Notes under the pieces: model-generated
Told to the model about the DNA's origin: nothing
What the model saw: only the letters and a program-made list of their open reading frames with translations
Databases searched by the model: none
Program-made: the position numbers and the translations under genes
Shown: one piece after another, positions 11,348 to 22,923 of the stretch
Position numbering within the stretch: the first letter of the stretch is position 1
How the letters are laid out: each line of letters opens with the position of its first letter
Origin: Arcuatula senhousia
Lineage: Eukaryota; Mollusca; Bivalvia; Mytilida; Mytilidae
DNA: 64,000 nt
Direction of reading: 5' to 3'
Assembly: GCA_963971305.1 (NCBI GenBank)
Contig: CAXARO010001712.1
Span: forward strand, 89,885-153,884

Positions 11348-11844
11348 TTATTTTATACATTTGTTACACCTACTCTTAGAGAACGGCTATATTGCAATCA
11401 CCTTGTCTATCAGTCCAGTTCAAACTTTTGTAATGGATTTCTACTTAAGGGATTGGTTTCAAATTTGGTACACACATAATAGCATGGTGAGTTGAACTGT
11501 ACCTACCATTTCCAGGTCAGTTGGTCATCTACTTTCTGTTTTCTGAATGGTCAAGTTGGGACATGCTTTCCACGACTTAGTGCAAATCCTTGTTAAGTCG
11601 TAGAAAAAAGTCAAAAATTCTCTTAAGAAACAACATGGGAACATAAAAACCAGGCAAAACTGAAAACAATGGAAGAATGCTTTCATGGACTTGAATGCCC
11701 ACGCACCCCAAACAGAAAGTAGATGTTCAACAGGTCTGAAAATTGCTAAGGACATACAGTTTGTTAAACCAAATCACTCTGCCAAATTTGAATACATTCT
11801 CCTCTACCCTTGATAGGGAACTTAAATAAGCCAAGTACAAGCAG
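11348..11844 (+). repeat. Family 6-like element body, fragment
   Basis: 'GGCTATATTGCAATCACCTT' and later 'TTTCAAATTTGGTACACAC', 'TTTCCAGGTCAGT' and 'CTACTTTCTGTTTTCT' match the element at 43905-44430 in order. Its own ends are decayed and no gene is seen. The rest of the stretch to 11844 shows nothing else. Confidence 0.5.
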
Positions 11845-11980
11845 AGGCGGATCCAGAGAATCTGAAAAGAGGGGGCCCACTGACTGGCCTAAGAGGGGGC
11901 CCGCTTTGGTCACCCTTCAATGATTTCCTATATATTCAACCAAATTTTTCCGCCAAAAGGAGGGGCCCCTGGATCCGCCT
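11845..11980. mobile_element. Short MITE with AGGCGGATCCAG ends
   Basis: AGGCGGATCCAG at the left and CTGGATCCGCCT at the right form perfect 12-bp inverted ends of a 136-bp element. GGGGGCCC-type words inside are repeated. It is non-coding. Confidence 0.8.
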
Positions 11981-12386
11981 ATGACAAGTCTTAAACATCT
12001 GAAAATTGAGGATATCTAGGACATATGGTTTGTCATTTGAAATGTTTTTTTTTGTTTATTTTAGTGGAGAAAAACCTTCATGCCTCCCAGAAAGTTGTTG
12101 CAGAGTCATAGAAACTAAAAGAAACTTTACCTTGACAATTACATATGCCCTTTTTGCAGTGAAGAAGAACAAGTGTATTCAAATTTTCATTCATTTTATG
12201 CCATATCACCTTATCCACCAACTGTATGTAATAAGGTTTGTCAGTTACTGCCCAAGGTCGGTGGTTTCCTCTGAATACTCAGGTTTCCCCCACCATTAAA
12301 ACTGACAACCCTACATGGCCTAGGTGCGTTGATAAAGGGTGCTAAACACCAACACACACACACCTAATGCCAAAGTTTGCCACATT
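11981..12386 (+). other. No gene seen
   Basis: AT-rich sequence with a short CACACACAC run at about 12353-12362. It contains a possible decayed body-type unit (CTAGGACATATGGTTTGTCATTTG), and I see no coding exon. Confidence 0.4.
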
Positions 12387-12975
12387 TTTGGCCGGATTTC
12401 ACGGAGTGAAAAATCCGGGTTATAAAATGGTGAATGTCGGGCGGGCGGGCGGCGGGCGGTGGGCGGCGGGCGGCGTGCGGGCGGGGAAGAAATTTTCGTA
12501 ACAGTTTTCTCAGCAACTACTTATCACAGCCACTTGATATTTGGTATACAGCATCAGGGTGGGGTCCCATAACGTGGGATGCGATTTCAGGTCTGTCGCT
12601 CATCTACTTCCTGTTTACCGACTTAGTTAATTTTTGACAATAATGTCCAATAGTAGAAAATTTTCGTAACAGTTTTCTCAGCAACTATTTATCATAGTCA
12701 CTTGATATTTGGTATACAGTTTTAGGGTGAGGTCCCATAATGTGGGATGCGATTTCAGGTCTGTCGCTCATCTACTTCCTGTTTACCGACTTAGTTAATT
12801 TTTGACAATAATGTCCAAAAGTAGAAAATTTTCGTAACAGTTTTCTTAGCAACTACTAATCACAGCCTCTTGCTATTTGGTATGCAGCATCAACATGGGC
12901 TCCCATAACGTGGGATGTGATTTCAGGTCTGTCGCTCACCTACTTCTTGTTAAACGAAATCCGGCCATTTCTGTC
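12387..12975 (+). mobile_element. Hairpin/microsatellite element, family 5, copy 1
   Basis: GGCCGGATTTCACGGAGTG folds with AAAAATCCGG, followed by a very GC-rich GGGCGGGC/GGCGGGC tract at about 12437-12486. Three body units of 167-169 bp follow, starting near 12490, 12658 and 12826, each with TTTTCGTAACAGTTTTCTCAG and CAGGTCTGTCGCTCA. AAATCCGGCC at about 12957 is the inverse of the 5' GGCCGGATTT. The stretch has no coding function: the apparent ORF is the translated GC tract. Confidence 0.78.
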
Positions 12976-13604
12976 TTTGACCCATTTTTGTATCCAAAAA
13001 TAATGTTTTTGTAACTTTAAATATTAATACCTCAATGGAAAGAAATACTTTTTATTTGCATTGTGTGAATATCCATCCCACCTTCATATTGCCTGCCACT
13101 TTTAAGAAATTATAAGATGTGGAACAAGTGGAAAAAATAAACAAAAAAACAAGAAGTTAAAAATCTGCAATGGAAAACAAAAGCCTTCATCATGGGTAAA
13201 CAGCTACTGCCAACCATTGTACATTTTACCTCAAATATAACAAAGTTATCATGGATGGCTTCTATTAGACACCACTAGTCTTTCAAAAGGATAAAAAGGA
13301 CTCCTATGATGGAGCTCTCAAAAAGTTGCCCATGATTCTTATCTCCCCTGAATGATTTTGGTTGACAACAATCAAATTTCTTCATGGACATTTTAATATG
13401 ATGTACTTCCCTTATGTCAAGTTTCATCTAACTCCATCAAGTTGTGAAGGATGAATTGGCTATACAGGATATGAGGAAAGACTGACAGATTGTTGGCTAG
13501 TGCTAGAGGAGAGAAATATATGGTTATAGTGTTTACTTTGACTGTTACAAGTGTAAGAGTGGGGCTAAAAAAGCTAAACCAACACATTAAACTGTGGGGG
13601 AGTT
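12976..13604 (+). other. Decayed repeats, no gene
   Basis: 13113-13225 resembles the start of dispersed repeat A (AGATGTGGAACAAGTGG, GCAATGGAAAACA, GCCTTCATCATGG). 13330-13475 resembles the family 1 body unit in reverse complement (ATCTCCCCTGAATGAT, GATGTACTTCC, AAGTTTCATC). Both are strongly diverged. No exon is evident. Confidence 0.45.
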
Positions 13605-13860
13605 AACATACCTTTTGGTCACATTTCACAGTGTGAAAAATCCTGGTTATAAAATGGTAAATGTCAGGTGTGTAGAAATGTTCATAACAGTTTTCTCAGC
13701 AACTACTAATCACAGTCACTCAATTTTTAGAATACAGCATCATGCTGGGGTCCAACATGTGATTCTATTTCAGGTCTTTCGCTCACCTACTTTCTGTTTA
13801 ACAAAATCCGGCAATTTTTGACTTTGACAGATTTTTATGAATTGTTTTAAAAACAGGCCA
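13605..13860 (+). mobile_element. Family 5 element, short copy without microsatellite
   Basis: 'CACATTTCACAGTGTGAAAAATCC' and 'GGTTATAAAATGGTAAATGTC' match the start of the copy at 12387. One body unit follows (TTCATAACAGTTTTCTCAGCA, ATTTCAGGTCTTTCGCTCACC), ending near AAAATCCGGCAATTTTTGAC. The GC-rich tract is absent. Confidence 0.7.
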
Positions 13861-14148
13861 TTTAGCTTGAATGGATATAAAGATATAAGATCCCACATTA
13901 CAAAGATCAATAGTTGCACACATATGTTTCATATTTTATTATTATCAAAAAGATAGAAATAACATTCAAAGAATCTCAAAATGATGTGGAATGTAATTTG
14001 TAGTCATAAATTGGAAACAAGATTATACAAAATCATTAATATATACAAATATCAAGAAAAACTATATACATGTGTATACTTGAATATAACAACTGATGAA
14101 TTCAAGGAGTGATTATGTTTGCCTGCTGTAAAAAAATCAAATTGCTTA

Positions 14149-14363
14149 GGGAGCACCCATTTGATTTTTATAGGGGGTTGCTTTAGATTTTTCCTATGTC
14201 CTACCTTTTTATATTCTGAAAATTTAAGCCTGAATTTTTTTTTAAATTTACTATAATTTTTTCAGCACAAATCACCTTACTGCCATTTTTTAATTCAAAA
14301 CACTTTTCTGCCTTTTTATTTCATGATTTTTGGCACCCCCTAAAAAATTCAATGGTTGCTTCC
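14149..14363. mobile_element. MITE, GGGAGCRACCATT-type ends, copy 1
   Basis: GGGAGCACCCATTTGATTTTTATAG at the left pairs with CTAAAAAATTCAATGGTTGCTTCC at the right. Words inside (AATTCAAAACAC, GCCTTTTTATTTC, TTTTTGGCACCCCC) recur at 44471, 56803 and 58187. It is non-coding. Confidence 0.65.
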
Positions 14364-15104
14364 TCATTGTCAGATTTGATAATTTGCATGAGACAAAAAG
14401 TCCAAATGACATAATGATTAAGATGAATCAAAACTGACAACAATTGCATTTTTATTCTTCAAGAATAATCTTCAAATCCTTCACTCACCATATAATACTA
14501 GAAAAGCCTAATATATACCATCCCCCAAAGAGGCAAAAAAATATTTAAAAAGATTGTTCACATAAGGATCAATGACATTTTTATAAGACTGACTTAAGGG
14601 GGTTGGTAGGAGGGGATCTCATCCTGGACTTAAGAAAAAATTAACACTAAACCCTGCGCTCCCTGCAAAAATCTTTAAAATCCTGCAATTTTATGGGTGG
14701 ATTACTGATTCCCCAGTGATTAAGTAAGCCTTTCCCCCTGTTCCATAATTGGTCCTTCCAACCCTCACTTATGCTGACAGTTAAATTCAATTGTGCTTGA
14801 TTGCAGTAAAAAGTAGCATTTTCAAAAGGATTGATTGTGATGTAATAGCAGCCCTAAAATTTCAAAACAGGACGTTACTTGAAATCCATTCAAGTTGTTC
14901 ATGAAAATACCGAAATCATCTTTTTCATTCATCATTATTCTCTCATTCAGACCAGTAATTGATTATTTGAAATGATTTCACTTTAATCTGAGCATTCAGA
15001 ACTGTTTAGATTCAATTGCAACTGACTCAAATATAGTACCGGTAAGTGTTAAAAGAACTTTATTTTGTATTTTGCTCCTACATGTAAATGTATATAAAAC
15101 CAAC
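14364..15104 (+). other. No gene seen
   Basis: AT-rich unassigned sequence with no recognisable exon, hairpin or tandem structure, downstream of the CUB-Ly6 gene on the minus strand. Confidence 0.4.
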
Positions 15105-16037
15105 AAGTGTGGCCTCGCCTGCCTCACTAAAATCAACTACCTAAGCTTTCATTTCTTGATATAAACACAAAAAGTGTGATACCCATATCAGATGCCTAGC
15201 TATTATACTTTTCAAGCAATTCATCGTCCACACAAGTATTACAAAAAGTATTCTGCCTGAAAAAAGACCCAATTTTACAGAGTCACTAAAGTATGAAAAT
15301 GGGGTCAGGGTCACACGGCATGGTGACAGTTGCGTAGACTATAACCTGAACTGCCTGTATACCCAATAACAGATGCCTAGCTATTATACTTTTCCAGCAA
15401 TTCATCGTCTACAAAAGCCTTACCAAAATGATTTTGGCCTGAAAAAAGACCTAAGTTCACAGAGTCACTGAAGCATTAAAATGGGGTCAGGGTCACACGG
15501 CATGGTAACAGTTGCATAGACCATAACCTTACATGTCTGTATACCAAATATCAGATGCCTAGCTATTATACTTTTCCAGCAATTCATCTTCCACAAAAGT
15601 ATTACAAAAAAGTTTACAGCCTGAAAAAAGACCTCAGTTCACAGTCACTGAAGCCTGAAAATGGGGTCAGGGTCACATGGCATGGTGACAGTTGCATGGA
15701 CCATAACCTGAACTGTCTTTATACCAAAAATCAGATGCCTAGCTATTATACTTTTCAAGCAATTCATTGCCACTAAAGTCTTACAAAAAAGTTTACAGCC
15801 TGAAAAAAGACCTCAGTTCACAGTCACTGAAGCGTAAAAATGGGGTCAGGGTCACACAGCATGGTGACAGTTGCATGGACCATAACCTGAACTGTCTGTA
15901 TACCAAAAATCAGATGCCTAGCTATTATACTTTTCATGCAAATCATTGTCCACAAAAGTCTTACAAAAAAGCTTATGCCGCCATAAAGTAATACCTATGT
16001 CTCGCCTTCAGCGACTTTTCGTCGCAGGTGAGACAAA
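15105..16037 (-). mobile_element. Hairpin element, family 4, long copy with 181-bp tandem repeat
   Basis: On the minus strand it starts TTTGTCTCACCTGCGACG with a hairpin to AAGGCGAGACATAGGTATTACTTT (about 15989-16037). Five units of about 181 bp follow, each marked on the plus strand by CAGATGCCTAGCTATTATAC at 15189, 15370, 15552, 15732 and 15911. The far end has GTAGTTGATTTTAGTGAGGCAGGCGAGGCCACACTTGTT (15105-15143, read on the minus strand), which matches the end of the short copy at 42078-42317. AGGCGAG near that end repeats the start in reverse complement. Confidence 0.8.
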
Positions 16038-17088
16038 AATCATTTACATATATTTACAAATTAAAGTATAAAAAGTTTTAAATAAATATGATACAGCGTA
16101 AAATAAAATATATAAAATCACAATTAAAAATGAAATTCTGCACACTTAACAAGAAAGTGGACATCAAAGCAGGCTTTGGATATATACATTTTAGTACATA
16201 GGCTCTTTGAGAAAAAAACCTGCAAATACAACCAATTTTTTAAATAAAATGTTGAGATGAAGATATTAATTGAAGTTAAAAATATAAATTGAAAGTATCT
16301 ATTTAATACCTACTGCACTCAGATTAGAACAATGACAAAATAGAAGAATAATGCTTACATAAATACTTACATGTAAATGGCATATATACAGAAATGTAAT
16401 AAAAAGACAATTTAAGAAATCATTTACTTTACAAGAAACTCATATGGCACAATAGTATATTTACAAAAATAAAGGCATTTCATAGATTATACAACTACTG
16501 GAAAGAACAACTTATTTACAAAAACTATTTACATTATCTCAATTTATAAAGTCATTTTTAATACATGTAAAATCTTTTAATAATCTTTAAAATATGTCAT
16601 CATAACCAATCCAATTAAATTTAGACCATAGAAAATTTTATAAAGTTTTATACATCTACATTCCTGTTCTTTAATCCTATAAAGAAATTCCCCCAATTTT
16701 TAAAACTCTATCACTTTTCTCTTTTAGCTTGTTGACAAATCCATAACTAATATCAACCAAGCTGTTTCGTTATAAAAGATGTATGGTTAAAGAAATAAAT
16801 AGCACTTCCAAAAATTGTGACATATATTTATATAAAGTCAAAAAAAAATTTTTTCTGAAGCAACAAACACACACAGATAAATTGTAACAAAAATAATACA
16901 AAATCCATTACACATGTAACATGAAAAATAACAAATCATATAAGTGTTTTATGATATGCATCAATAACTGCCTTTAAAAACAAGACATTATAAGAAGATA
17001 GAAATCTTGCATTTTAAAAAAAAACTGACAAACAAGTTCATAATGATATGTATGAAATATTGCATCACAAAATCCAACAACCAAATCA
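16038..17088 (-). other. 3' flank / 3' UTR candidate of the CUB-Ly6 gene
   Basis: AT-rich sequence after the CUB-Ly6 stop (minus strand), without repeat structure that I can name and without a second gene. I could not choose a poly(A) site. Confidence 0.4.
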
Positions 17089-20000
17089 TCACATAGAATT
17101 GTAAACCATTTTGTAAACAGTCACCAGTAAACACACTATCAGCACTAGTGGGTTATATAACAATGTGTTACTATGGTTACATTTGTCTGTGTTACAGAAA
17201 CAGTAATTCACTGTCCTTTGGAAGGCGTTGACAAACTTTTTACACCCGAGATATCGATCTGAAATAGATGGAATATGAATAAAATGCATTAACAGTAAAA
17301 AGTTGATAAATGAAGACTAGTGGAACATACTTTAGTTATTTAGATAACTTTATGTTCAAAAAATTTAATGCACAGCTTCATTCATGTTACTTTAGATTAT
17401 TCTGATAATTTTTATGAACAAATGTGCTTTATTTTTATATAGGATGGGCAATAAATAGAAATCACTAAGGCACTGGTCCGCTTTATGTTTATATGGGACA
17501 GGGCAATAAGTAGCCATCACTTAGGCACTGGTCCACTTTATTTTTATATGGGACAGGACAATAAGTAGCCATCACTAAGGCACTGGTCCGCTTTATGTTT
17601 ATATGGGACAGGGCAATAAGTAGCCATCACTAAGGCACTGGTCCGCTTTATGTTTATATGGGACAGGGCAATAAGTAGCCATCACTAAGGTACTGGTCCA
17701 CTTTATGTTAATATGGGACAGGGCAATAAGTAGCCATCACTAAGGCACTGGTCCACTTTATTTTTATATGGGACAGGGCAATAAATAGCTATCACTAAGG
17801 CACTGGTCTGCTTTATTTTTATATGGGACAGGGCAATAAGTAGCCATCACTAAGGCACTTGTTCGCTTTATTTTCATATGGGACAGGGCAATAAGTAGCC
17901 ATCACTAAGGCACTGGTCCGCTTTATGTTTATATGGGACAGGGCAATAAGTAGAAATCACTAAGGTACTGGTCCGCTTTATTTTCATATGGGACAGGGCA
18001 ATAAGTAGCCATCACTAAGTTACTGGTCCACTTTATTTTTATATGGGACAGGGCAATAAGTAGCCATCACTTAGGCACTGGTCCACTTTATTTTTATATG
18101 GGACAGGGCAATAAGTAGCCATCACTAAGGCACTGGTCTTTGTTTAGCTGTGGCCAATTTCCATCCGATATCTTTCAGTGCCTTGTTATGTGAATGTCAT
18201 ATTTTGCACACTTACTTCACCTACTGTGGATTCATTTATTTTTGTGGGTACCAATTTTCTTGGTTTGATGAGAAACAATCAGTTCGAGGATCTCAAATTC
18301 GTGGGTTTGGAGATTGCAGCATACAGATCAATAATAAATTTCCTTTTCATGGGAAATAAATTTTCGTTGGTAAAGGCCACCCACGAAAACCATATAAATT
18401 GATACCCCATGAATAATAATGAAACCACAGTATATTTTTTTCTTTCTGCTTGATGTAACTGTGTTCACGAAATGAATATCATTTTTTACAGTGCTGTACT
18501 TTTTGCATGTCAGGCTTGAACTGAAACATTTCTGTAAATATCAACTTTATGCCCCTTCTGAGGCATTTAAGTATCTGTCTGTCTAAGAATCATGCAGGGT
18601 ATATGATAATGGTGATTTGTGATAAAAAATAACACATGGGTTTCTTTTCATTTTCTGAATCAAGATATAGTGTTATTGTTGAAAATCAAGTCTGTTTTCC
18701 ACAATGTTCTTGGTCATTGGAGAAATCAGTATTTTGAATTGTATTGAAATGCATAGCAAGAAAAGAGTTATCTCCCTTGTTTACAGTATTTGTAATGCAA
18801 TCTAGGTAATTCTTTTCTCTTATGACCAACATCATAGAAACAAATGGCTGTTGTTTTTGCTAATAGGTTTAATACTATTCTGCATTAGAAACCATGTTCA
18901 CCCATGTTTTATTCTTTAGAAAGACTGGTACTTAAAATGACTAAAGAACTTTATGTCTGGTCCTCTTTACCTGCTGAATAAACATCTAGAACATAGATGT
19001 AATCTGACTGTGTGTAACATTTTCTCTGGGCTTGGTTTGATGCTGAAAAAAATATAAACCTAGTTAATTTGATTCTGTATTTAATATAATGCATCTAAGT
19101 CAATACATTTTCAAACAATTTTTCTAAATTATTTTTATCTTACTCTATTTTATTCCAAGGCCTTGGCTTATTTTTGTAGTTTGCATCCTGTACAATACAA
19201 TACATTTGTGTTTTAAATTCTTGTATAATTTGTCATCTGGGGCATCTCTAAGAAGAGTCTTAAAAAAGACTAAACCAGCTTCTGGGGCAGTTTAAAATTA
19301 TTAGCATGAATCTTTGTTGTGAATTTGTAAAAAAATGTTATTTTTAATTTAGTGTTATTCAATAAAGTAGATTTTGGTTTAAATTGTATCATTATTTTAC
19401 ACTGTGCCAAAATATTAAGGATAAACTTTCATTAAAGTCCTACCTTCATCCCAAGCTTTGACACACATGTAACATCCACTTTTTACACCAAGTCCATAGG
19501 CTTCAGCGTCAAACGGCTCTTTATTACAGGAAGGACATTCGTAACATGACACACCTCCAGCCTCATTATCATACTCATTCCCTCCCCCTGGGATGATATT
19601 CCCAGGAATCAACTCCTGCTCGTCCCATTTGTTCTGGAACTCATTAAATGTACCATCATTCCAACCTAAAAAGATATAACATAAAATAACATCATAAGCT
19701 TTTTCATAGTATTTTTTTTTTCTCAAATATTTCATGTCCTGCCTCCTCTAAGAAACAAGGTCATAGATCAAATAATCCACTTCATCTGCTGACTATGTAA
19801 TGATTTGTCTGTTGTTAACTTGGGACAACATCATTCAGCCCTCTTGTATACTTTTCTTTTCTTTTCTTTTTGAAAGCAAATATGTAGTCTTGTTAGATAA
19901 AACATTGGTTATTCTATTTTCGTGATTTTATTTTATCCTATTTCATCACAGGGACTTGTTACGAAAAAAAAATTAAATACATGTACCTCTATATAAAATT

Positions 20001-22923
20001 TTTACCCCAAAAAATTAAATATCTCTATATGAAATTTTTACCAAAAAAAATTAAATATCTCTATAAAAATTTTATACAGAGATATTTAAAATTTTTTTCG
20101 TAACAAGTCCCTGTGATTTCATGAAACATGCAAAAAGTGTACTGCTTTTTTTATCTTCCTTTTTTCCTATTTTTTTAGTTTACTGCAAAAGTTTATTATC
20201 TTAGATTTAATAAACACTTTTATCTTAATATATTTTGAAAACATTGTATTGTCTATATTGTACCTCCAGGATTAACCCCTTCAGGATACAGATTATTAGG
20301 TATAGAGTGCTCGATCTGGTTTATGGTCAACAGAAACCCAGCCCTGTTATCCCGTCTGTTGTCTGTGACAAACTGTACTGTCAGCTCGTTCTGGGTTGTC
20401 CTGAATGACCTGAGGTTAGGGAGGTCACCAGAGTTATACATTCTACCACATATACCAGAGGCTGGGACTCCAGGTAATAATCTGGCATTATCTACTCTGG
20501 GACCTGTAAAATATTAAAACAAAATACTTAATTTTGTTGTTGATATTTATATTTCATTGTTTTACTCTCAAACAAAGTTTCATCATTTAGTTGCAAAAGT
20601 CAAAAATAAATGTTAAGGTTCAAATTCAGTAAATATAATGTAAATTCCAACAATTTTAATTTAGATGCCTTACATTATTTTCTGCTTTGTTTTTCTTCCT
20701 TTGTGCCTATCAGGAGTGCTATATATGTTTATGTTCCTTTTGATTTGGTACATATATTTTACCATATCTCACTTGAAGGATTTATTAAAAGAAGACATGT
20801 CAAACATTTTTTTTTTGTCAAATACCAGTTATCAAAATTGACATGCTCTTATATATGTTCGAGTACTGGAATATGTGTTGGAAAGACACAATTTACATAT
20901 TTCCAAAATTTGACAACGCTTGGCTGTTTCTTTAAAAATTGATAAATTTATCTGTTTGGTCATTGTTGTAATATTTTTTGGCATTTTTTTTATCAAATTT
21001 AATATTATACCGGTTTTCCAAGTTTTCTACTCCTAGCGTGTCTGATGAAGGTTAATCCAGAAAAGCACTTCACACGCAGTGAAATTTTGCTATTGTACAT
21101 TTTATTAAAATCATTTCAATATGTGGATCGTGTCTTTTTGGCACATATTCCATATTCTTTCGTTTTTTATATTATTTCAGAGTTTTGCTTTAGTGCCTTG
21201 TGGAGGTTGTAGAAAGCTTCCCTGTGCTTCAGTTGTATGCTCTTATATATTTTCGAGTACTGGAATATGTGTTGGAAAGACACAGTTTAATTATTTCCAA
21301 AATTTGACAACTGTCATATACAGTGATATACCGAAAACAATAAAAAAACAGTGACTCCCCATCAATGTTTTACCTTTAATGAGTTGTTCTGTGCCCTAAT
21401 GGCAATAAAAAGAAACTGACACAGTTATCATTCTATTTTAACCTCTTCTGTCCCCTATTTTCAAAACACTCCACACAAAATTGAATACTTGAGACTCAAC
21501 TGAGCCTGAATTAAACTTTAGTTATTAGTTGAGATTATTAACTTGAGATCCAATGATGAACTAATTTGCATACCTTTAGATTTAAAACTCTAGTTTGAGC
21601 AACACGAGTGTGGTTGAGTCACAACTTGAAGAGATTGAGAAATTTAAGGGTCACATCATTTAACTTAGAGGGGTGCCTGGTTTTTTTTTTGAGGGAAGGG
21701 GGAGGTCAGAACATAATTATTAAATTTCGAAGGCATTGCAATAATTTTTTTTATTAACATTAGCATTATTTTATATGGCATCAATTCTTTTTCAAATTAT
21801 TTTTTCCAATCTTCTGAGACCAAAATATATTTGTCATCAAATATATATAATTTTCAAAATATTTTTGTCATCAAAAATATTTTTTGAAATATTTTTGTAT
21901 GCAAAAAACAAGGCCTTGTGTGACTGTTTCTTTAAAAATAGATAAATTTATCTGTTTGGTCATTGTTGTAATATTTTTTTGGCAATTTTTTTTTTTTTTT
22001 TTATCAAATTTAATATTCTACCAGTTTTTCAAGTTTTCTTCTCCTAGCGTGTCTGATGAAGGTTAATCCAGAAAAGCGCTTCACACGCAGTGAAATTTTG
22101 CTTTTGTACATTTTATTAAAATCATTTCAATATGTGGATCGTGTCTTTTTGGCACATATTCCATATTCTTTCGTTTTTAATATCATATGTATTTCAGAGT
22201 TTAATTGGCTTTAGTGCCGTGTGGGGGTTGTAGAAAGCTTCCCCGTGCTTCAGTTGTATGCTCTTATATATTTTCGAGTACTGGAATATGTGTTGGAAAG
22301 ACACAGTTCACATATTTCCAAAATTTGACAACGTTTGGCTGTTTCTTTAAAAATTGAAAAATTTATCAGTTTGGTCATTGTTGTAATATAATTTGGCTTT
22401 TTTTTTTTATCAAATTTAATATTCTATCGGTTTTTCAAGTTTTCTACTCCTAGCGTGTCTGATGAAGGTTAATCCAGAAAAGCGCTTCACACGCAGTGAA
22501 ATTTTGCTTTTGTACATTTTATTAAAATCATTTCAATATGTGGATCGTGTCTTTTTGGCACATATTCCATATTCTTTCGTTTTTAATGCTAAGTGATATT
22601 AAATCTGAAACTGTGATCAGAATACCTACCATTAAAAAGTTTTAAATAATCATAACACTTTACAGGGTTCCCAGTAGCGTCAAATTCACCAAAGGAATCC
22701 ACGTCTAGGTTAGAGAGACTGATTTCTATCTGATGGTTCTTTCTGCCTTTGATGTACACGATACAATTCTGTCCATCTTTGTAGTAGGTGTTCCCTGACT
22801 GTGACTGAATCTCGTCTCGGACATCCTGAGTAAAGCTATATTTAGTTTTGTAGTATTGTGTGTTTCTGCAGTATTCATCTGTACATATGGAACAGTAGTC
22901 AGTTGACTGGACAACAATGTTGG
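17089..22923 (-). CDS. CUB domain plus Ly6-type domain protein, probably GPI-anchored (C-terminal exons, partial)
   Basis: Four minus-strand exons with consensus splice sites and matching phases: 22923-22630, 20503-20264, 19665-19444 and 17258-17089 (stop TGA). They give about 308 residues; the N-terminus and signal peptide lie upstream and were not found. The first two exons encode a CUB domain: GQNCIVYIKG, SLSNLDVDSF, KCYDYLKLFNG, then SGICGR, LTVQFVTDN and GFLLTIN, in family order. The last two encode nine cysteines in a Ly6/uPAR-like order (CYEC, PSC, SGCYMC, LGC, CFCNTDKCN). A hydrophobic C-terminal tail (LVLIVCLLVTVY) follows, as in GPI-anchor signals. The protein is therefore likely extracellular and membrane-tethered. 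I cannot name its ligand. The join of exons 3 and 4 across a 2.2-kb intron keeps frame, but a small exon between them is not excluded. Each intron carries repeats. Confidence 0.8.
17417..18145 (+). repeat. 55-bp minisatellite, about 13 copies
   Basis: The unit reads CTTTATGTTTATATGGGACA, GGGCAATAAGTAGCCATCAC, TAAGGCACTGGTCCG, with repeats near 17471, 17525, 17581, 17636, 17691 and onward to about 18138. Variation is low (G/A at the CCG/CCA end, T/G in TTTT/GTTT). It lies inside the last intron of the CUB-Ly6 gene, just upstream of the last exon in gene direction. Confidence 0.92.
18222..18432 (+). mobile_element. MITE, TACTGTGG-type ends, copy 2
   Basis: It begins TACTGTGGATTCATT and ends AATGAAACCACAGTA, 211 bp, with TA at both ends. 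Inside are the words TTTTGTGGGTACCAATTTTC, GCAGCATACAGATCA and GCCACCCACGAAAACC. It is the opposite orientation to the copy at 4042-4250. It lies in the last CUB-Ly6 intron. Confidence 0.82.
18433..19443 (-). other. Remainder of the CUB-Ly6 last intron
   Basis: AT-rich intron sequence. At about 18551-18600, ATGCCCCTTCTGAGGCAT followed by CTGTCTGTCT looks like a truncated 5' end of the hairpin/microsatellite families. No exon of either strand is recognised. Confidence 0.45.
19947..20115. mobile_element. 169-bp MITE with CACAGGGACTTGTTACGAA ends and 7-bp duplication
   Basis: The ends CACAGGGACTTGTTACGAA and TTCGTAACAAGTCCCTGTG are perfect inverse copies. The element is flanked on both sides by ATTTCAT (19940-19946 and 20116-20122), a likely target duplication. 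The interior repeats AAATTAAATATCTCTATA. It lies in the CUB-Ly6 intron between the second and third exons. Confidence 0.88.
20600..22600 (+). repeat. Intronic direct repeats, about 400-bp unit, three partial copies
   Basis: Blocks recur in order: TCTTTAAAAATTGATAAATTTATC, TAATATTATACCGG-type, CTCCTAGCGTGTCTGATGAAGG, CAGTGAAATTTTGC, TATGTGGATCGTGTCTTTTT and GAGTACTGGAATATGTGTTGG. Copies lie near 20820-21240, 21925-22260 and 22260-22590, with a partial piece at 21240-21330. The last two are head to tail. They sit in the intron between the first and second CUB-Ly6 exons. No ORF is meaningful here. Confidence 0.8.

Noticed and set aside
12434..12637. Gly/Arg-rich ORF starting in a GC-rich tract
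   Set aside because: It is the GGGCGGGC microsatellite of the family 5 element followed by its body unit.
15555..15991. Two plus-strand ORFs with repeated TFxAIHxxQKxYKK words
   Set aside because: They arise from the 181-bp tandem repeat, whose units share a frame by chance over two units; there is no splice or start context.
17417..18145. Regularly spaced repeats that might suggest a CRISPR array
   Set aside because: Units are contiguous with no unique spacers, in a eukaryotic intron; it is a minisatellite.
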